From assembly GCF_003672135.1 (NCBI RefSeq), contig NC_039513.1, positions 6,510,833 to 6,574,832 of the forward strand: 64,000 nt of DNA, read 5' to 3'. The notes under the pieces are model-generated. The model searched no databases and was not told the DNA's origin. It saw only the letters and a list, made by a program, of their open reading frames with translations. Below are positions 61,101 through 64,000 of this stretch, piece by piece (position 1 is the stretch's first letter; each line of letters begins with the position of its first letter). The DNA comes from Ooceraea biroi (Eukaryota > Arthropoda > Insecta > Hymenoptera > Formicidae). Both the position numbers and the translations under genes were made by a program.

Positions 61101-64000
61101 TCCTCGGGGAACGCGCATCGAGCAACCGGAAATGCACATTCCAAGTGCGCTATCACCGAGATATCTCTGCGTCGATCACGGACATCCCGTTCTTTATTTG
61201 CCGATATAATTCACAGCGGGATTGCGGAGATGAATGAATGCGGGACGCGCACCTCACGCGCGAGAACTTAAAGCACCGCATATGCATGCAGCCTCCGTAA
61301 ATATGAATTCATTCCTCGTCTCGCGCCGCCGGTTTCACGTATATCTCTCGCTGGCACTCCCTGTTTCTCCAGCTGCGGCTGGCGAAGGTGTCGGGAAGGG
61401 TGACTGAGGGTGAGTCCGTACGCACGCACGGCTTGGCGCAGGGTGCGCGCGCGCGCACCCACGTCTGCAATAATCAGCGCATGGGTTTCCGCAGGATAAC
61501 GTATGCATGCAAGGGCGAAGGGCGAATAACCGCGTCACGTTCGTATTGCGTTAACCATCAGCAACTCCCGCAGTAGTACGCGGAGTATCTCCTTGCGAGA
61601 CAGTTTAACGCTTTCGGTGGCATCAGACGCCTGCAAGCTCTGTACGCTAATATCCCGTTGCATCTCGTTGAACTTCGCGCCTTTTGGTGCTGATCGCAAT
61701 CGTCTCTTCGAGGTTGCTGTACATTTATTATATATCGCGAAAGAGCGCACGATTGAATATGCGAATACTTTAAGAGCACGGCTTTTCCCAACGTGTGTTT
61801 GATTGTCCGGTTTATGCTTATGTGTACCGTCATCATGCAATTCTCTTTTTCTGTCGCAACTCAAAGGCTCAAAAGCTGAGAAGGATTAAAAGAGATCGGC
61901 ATGCCGCTTTTAAATTTATTGTGTTTTAAAATACCTATTTGATTAAACGTCGTTTGTAGCTTGTACTTGTATCGTTTCCTGTCGTTCGCATCTCCACGAG
62001 AGCGAAAATATCGCGTCCTCAAAGAGCCATTGAAGGAATAACGTTGCCATTTGCAAAGATATTCTAATTTCGTAAACGAGCGCTTGGAATCGTTTGTGCA
62101 ACCAACCCCCTGGCTAGTTTGCCAACGTGATGCAAGGCGGACGTCAATGCAAATTAGTCCTATAAGGGGGAAAGAAATTCAATTCCCTCCTAACGATACG
62201 AATGATGCGGATTTCCGCACACGGGATTTCCCGTGCAGTTTTCACGCGTAATCTCATCGCGCGTTTTTCATCTCTAAACCGCAACCGTTTCATCCTCACA
62301 CCGTGTTACTCGGATTGTCCGCGTTACGCGGGAGCACGATGAGAGATGCGTGCGGAATCAACGTGCTGCGAGGATCACATGAGAAAAAAAGAAAAAAAGA
62401 GTCGGTAAACACACCGCGTTAAATGGATAATGAAGTCTGGACTTCAACCCCCGCGCGGAGTGCGCGCACGCGTGCGATGCACGGTGCATCAGCGAGTGGG
62501 CACACCTGGGGTGACGGCGTTGAATGCGTCGATTAATGACATATGGCACGTCGCCGCGTCACCCTGGAAGAAATTTCCAGGGTAGGCGTAGAGCTCTGTT
62601 CTTTTTTCTTTTTTTTTCATTTTCCGAAACACCATATGCGCGCGCCTGAAAAGGAGAATGTCGGGACAATCGGACGCGCCAGACAATGAGACTATTTTGC
62701 GAGAGATGGAACGACGGCGGTTAGAAAAGGGGGCGGCGTATCAGCAGTTACCCCTTGCTCTCTTTATCGCGCTGCGATCCGAGTCGCAATGCGCCGCGTT
62801 GTAATTGAGGCACATATCGAGTTGTGCAACAGCGCACGGAGGCTCTTTAGTTGAGGCAAAGCGGCAAATGAGAACGACGCAATTCGTGATAGGAGATTAG
62901 TTAGCATCGAGAGGGTTTGTAACAATAGCTGTTTGTAATGACGAACAAAGAAGTTCGTTATAGAAGGAGCTCCGCATGATCGTTACGCTTCCAAAGGCTT
63001 CTAAAGGTAGGTCTCGTATGTGTTACATCGATCAGAAAAATCGATAGTTTTTGCAAGCATACAGGAAGAATTATGCGCGGGTAAATGATCGTTTCAGCTT
63101 TGATGCAAAACGATTTTTAATTTCGGGAAATTTGATCTCGCGGAAATTAGGGGCATGCAATGTAATGTTGAAAAGGAAATGTTCATTAACATTTTCATTG
63201 AAAGAGACTCGTTTGCCAAGATATCGGCGGAAGAGGCAATATGAAACGTCGGAGAATTGCACAACGTCCCGTGTGTTTAAGGATGAAAATTTCTACCTTC
63301 AACGCACGCGAAATTTCAGGAAAATTTGAAGCACGCATTACATTTTCGGTCAAACATCGCTCGTGGCGATGTTAAATTTGCTTTAGCAGAGCACACAAAA
63401 CCATCGAGTACACTCGGCATTTACATCGCATCTGTCTACACATGTACTTGTAACCCACTCTTCGCCAAATACAAGCTCCATCCGCGTCCCTCCTCTCGCA
63501 TCCCTCTTCGTGCACGCGATTCTAATAACACGTGAAAACACGCCATTATTGCGCGACGGCGAAATTATTCGTGCAAAAATATTTTTCCGCCGACGGCGAT
63601 AATTAACACGCGTCATTTTTTCCTTTGGAATTATGCGGCGGGATGATACACACGGTTTTCCTACCCTTTTTTTCTGCGACGCGCGTTGAATCGGCCGGTG
63701 GATTTCATGAAAAGGCAGGGATTAGATTCAGCCGGACTTTATAACGGGCCGCAGAGGACTCAAACGTACGTACGAAGAGAGCGGAAGAAAGGCGTCCGGC
63801 AGAATTCACTTAGCGTCGCGGAAAAGCTAAATGAAAATGGTTGTTTGCGGCGTGGTAAAAGCCGCCGTGCGAAAGTTGCACGGACGTACTTGCGCCGCGC
63901 TGCCGTATTCAGAGAGCGAAGTCCTGGCTCACCGAAAGCGTGGAAAAGGATCGTGCACCAATTTGAAACTGCGTGTCGCGGAAAATTCGCAGCCGAGCAG
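58131..64000. other. Gene-free stretch
   Basis: AT-rich to about 59150 and at 59700-60950, CpG-richer at 59220-59530, 61040-61870, 62060-63000 and from 63450 to the end. Frames reach 109 codons with opposite-strand shadows and no recognised product. (CG)n-like sequence occurs near 61449 and a GATGCAC/GTGCATC stem near 62475. Confidence 0.5.
58705..58778. repeat. TAATAATAAAT repeated three times
   Basis: Exact 11-mers start at 58705, 58733 and 58768, interleaved with two ACAATCT blocks. This suggests a degenerate 28-35 bp tandem unit. Confidence 0.65.

Noticed and set aside
1..64000. Known conserved insect microRNAs, rRNA, tRNA, CRISPR or prokaryotic elements
   Set aside because: Reading for familiar mature microRNA sequences such as let-7, bantam, miR-1, miR-8, miR-9, miR-10 and miR-124 and for RNA-gene hallmarks found none. 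A covariance-model search would be needed to exclude divergent ones.

Overview
The window reads as a gene-poor stretch of an animal nuclear genome, most likely an insect and plausibly a hymenopteran such as an ant. This is inference, because no diagnostic gene is present. Support comes from strong alternation between very AT-rich stretches and CpG-rich islands, many di- and tetranucleotide microsatellites, purine/pyrimidine tracts, a short inverted-repeat element resembling a MITE, and no long conserved coding region on either strand. No open frame could be assigned to a known protein family. There is nothing bacterial or phage-like: no operons, CRISPR array or rRNA, and no tRNA was recognised by eye.

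The best-supported functional signal is at 14800-14836 on the + strand. A perfect TACTAAC branch-point motif and a T-rich tract lead to a 3' splice site whose AG is followed at once by a perfect 5' splice site (CAG|GTAAGT). This is the layout of a recursive splice site (ratchet point, or zero-nucleotide exon), known from giant introns of insect genes. A second donor (GTAAGA) lies 50 bases downstream, so the same acceptor could define a 50-base cassette exon. If real, much or all of the window is one very long intron of a gene transcribed left to right, which would explain the missing exons.

Layout: 1-14.8 kb is mixed intergenic or intronic DNA. It contains strong hairpins (6157-6191, 10269-10303), a tandem TATCGATA (DRE-like) cluster (8903-8931) and a diverged 90-bp duplication (12601/13189). 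The ratchet site follows. 15-25 kb is featureless apart from CpG-rich islands. 25.5-28 kb holds two GC-rich patches with TATA-like boxes, one placed before a well-contexted ATG and a 68-codon frame. 28.26-29.16 kb is a repeat island: four units of about 145 bp with a dispersed GGTACAAAC motif, then a duplicated 66-bp module. 29-41 kb has a GC-rich patch with the longest open frame (33584-34375, probably composition-driven), the MITE-like element (36999-37238) and a purine tract. 41-64 kb is more AT/GC alternation with microsatellites, two 16-bp palindromes sharing the core CGATTAATTAATCG, a possible terminal exon near 52.5 kb and a large GC-rich island at 57.0-58.1 kb.

There is no set of cooperating genes to describe. 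The window is best treated as regulatory or intronic DNA with a few testable splice, promoter and repeat hypotheses.
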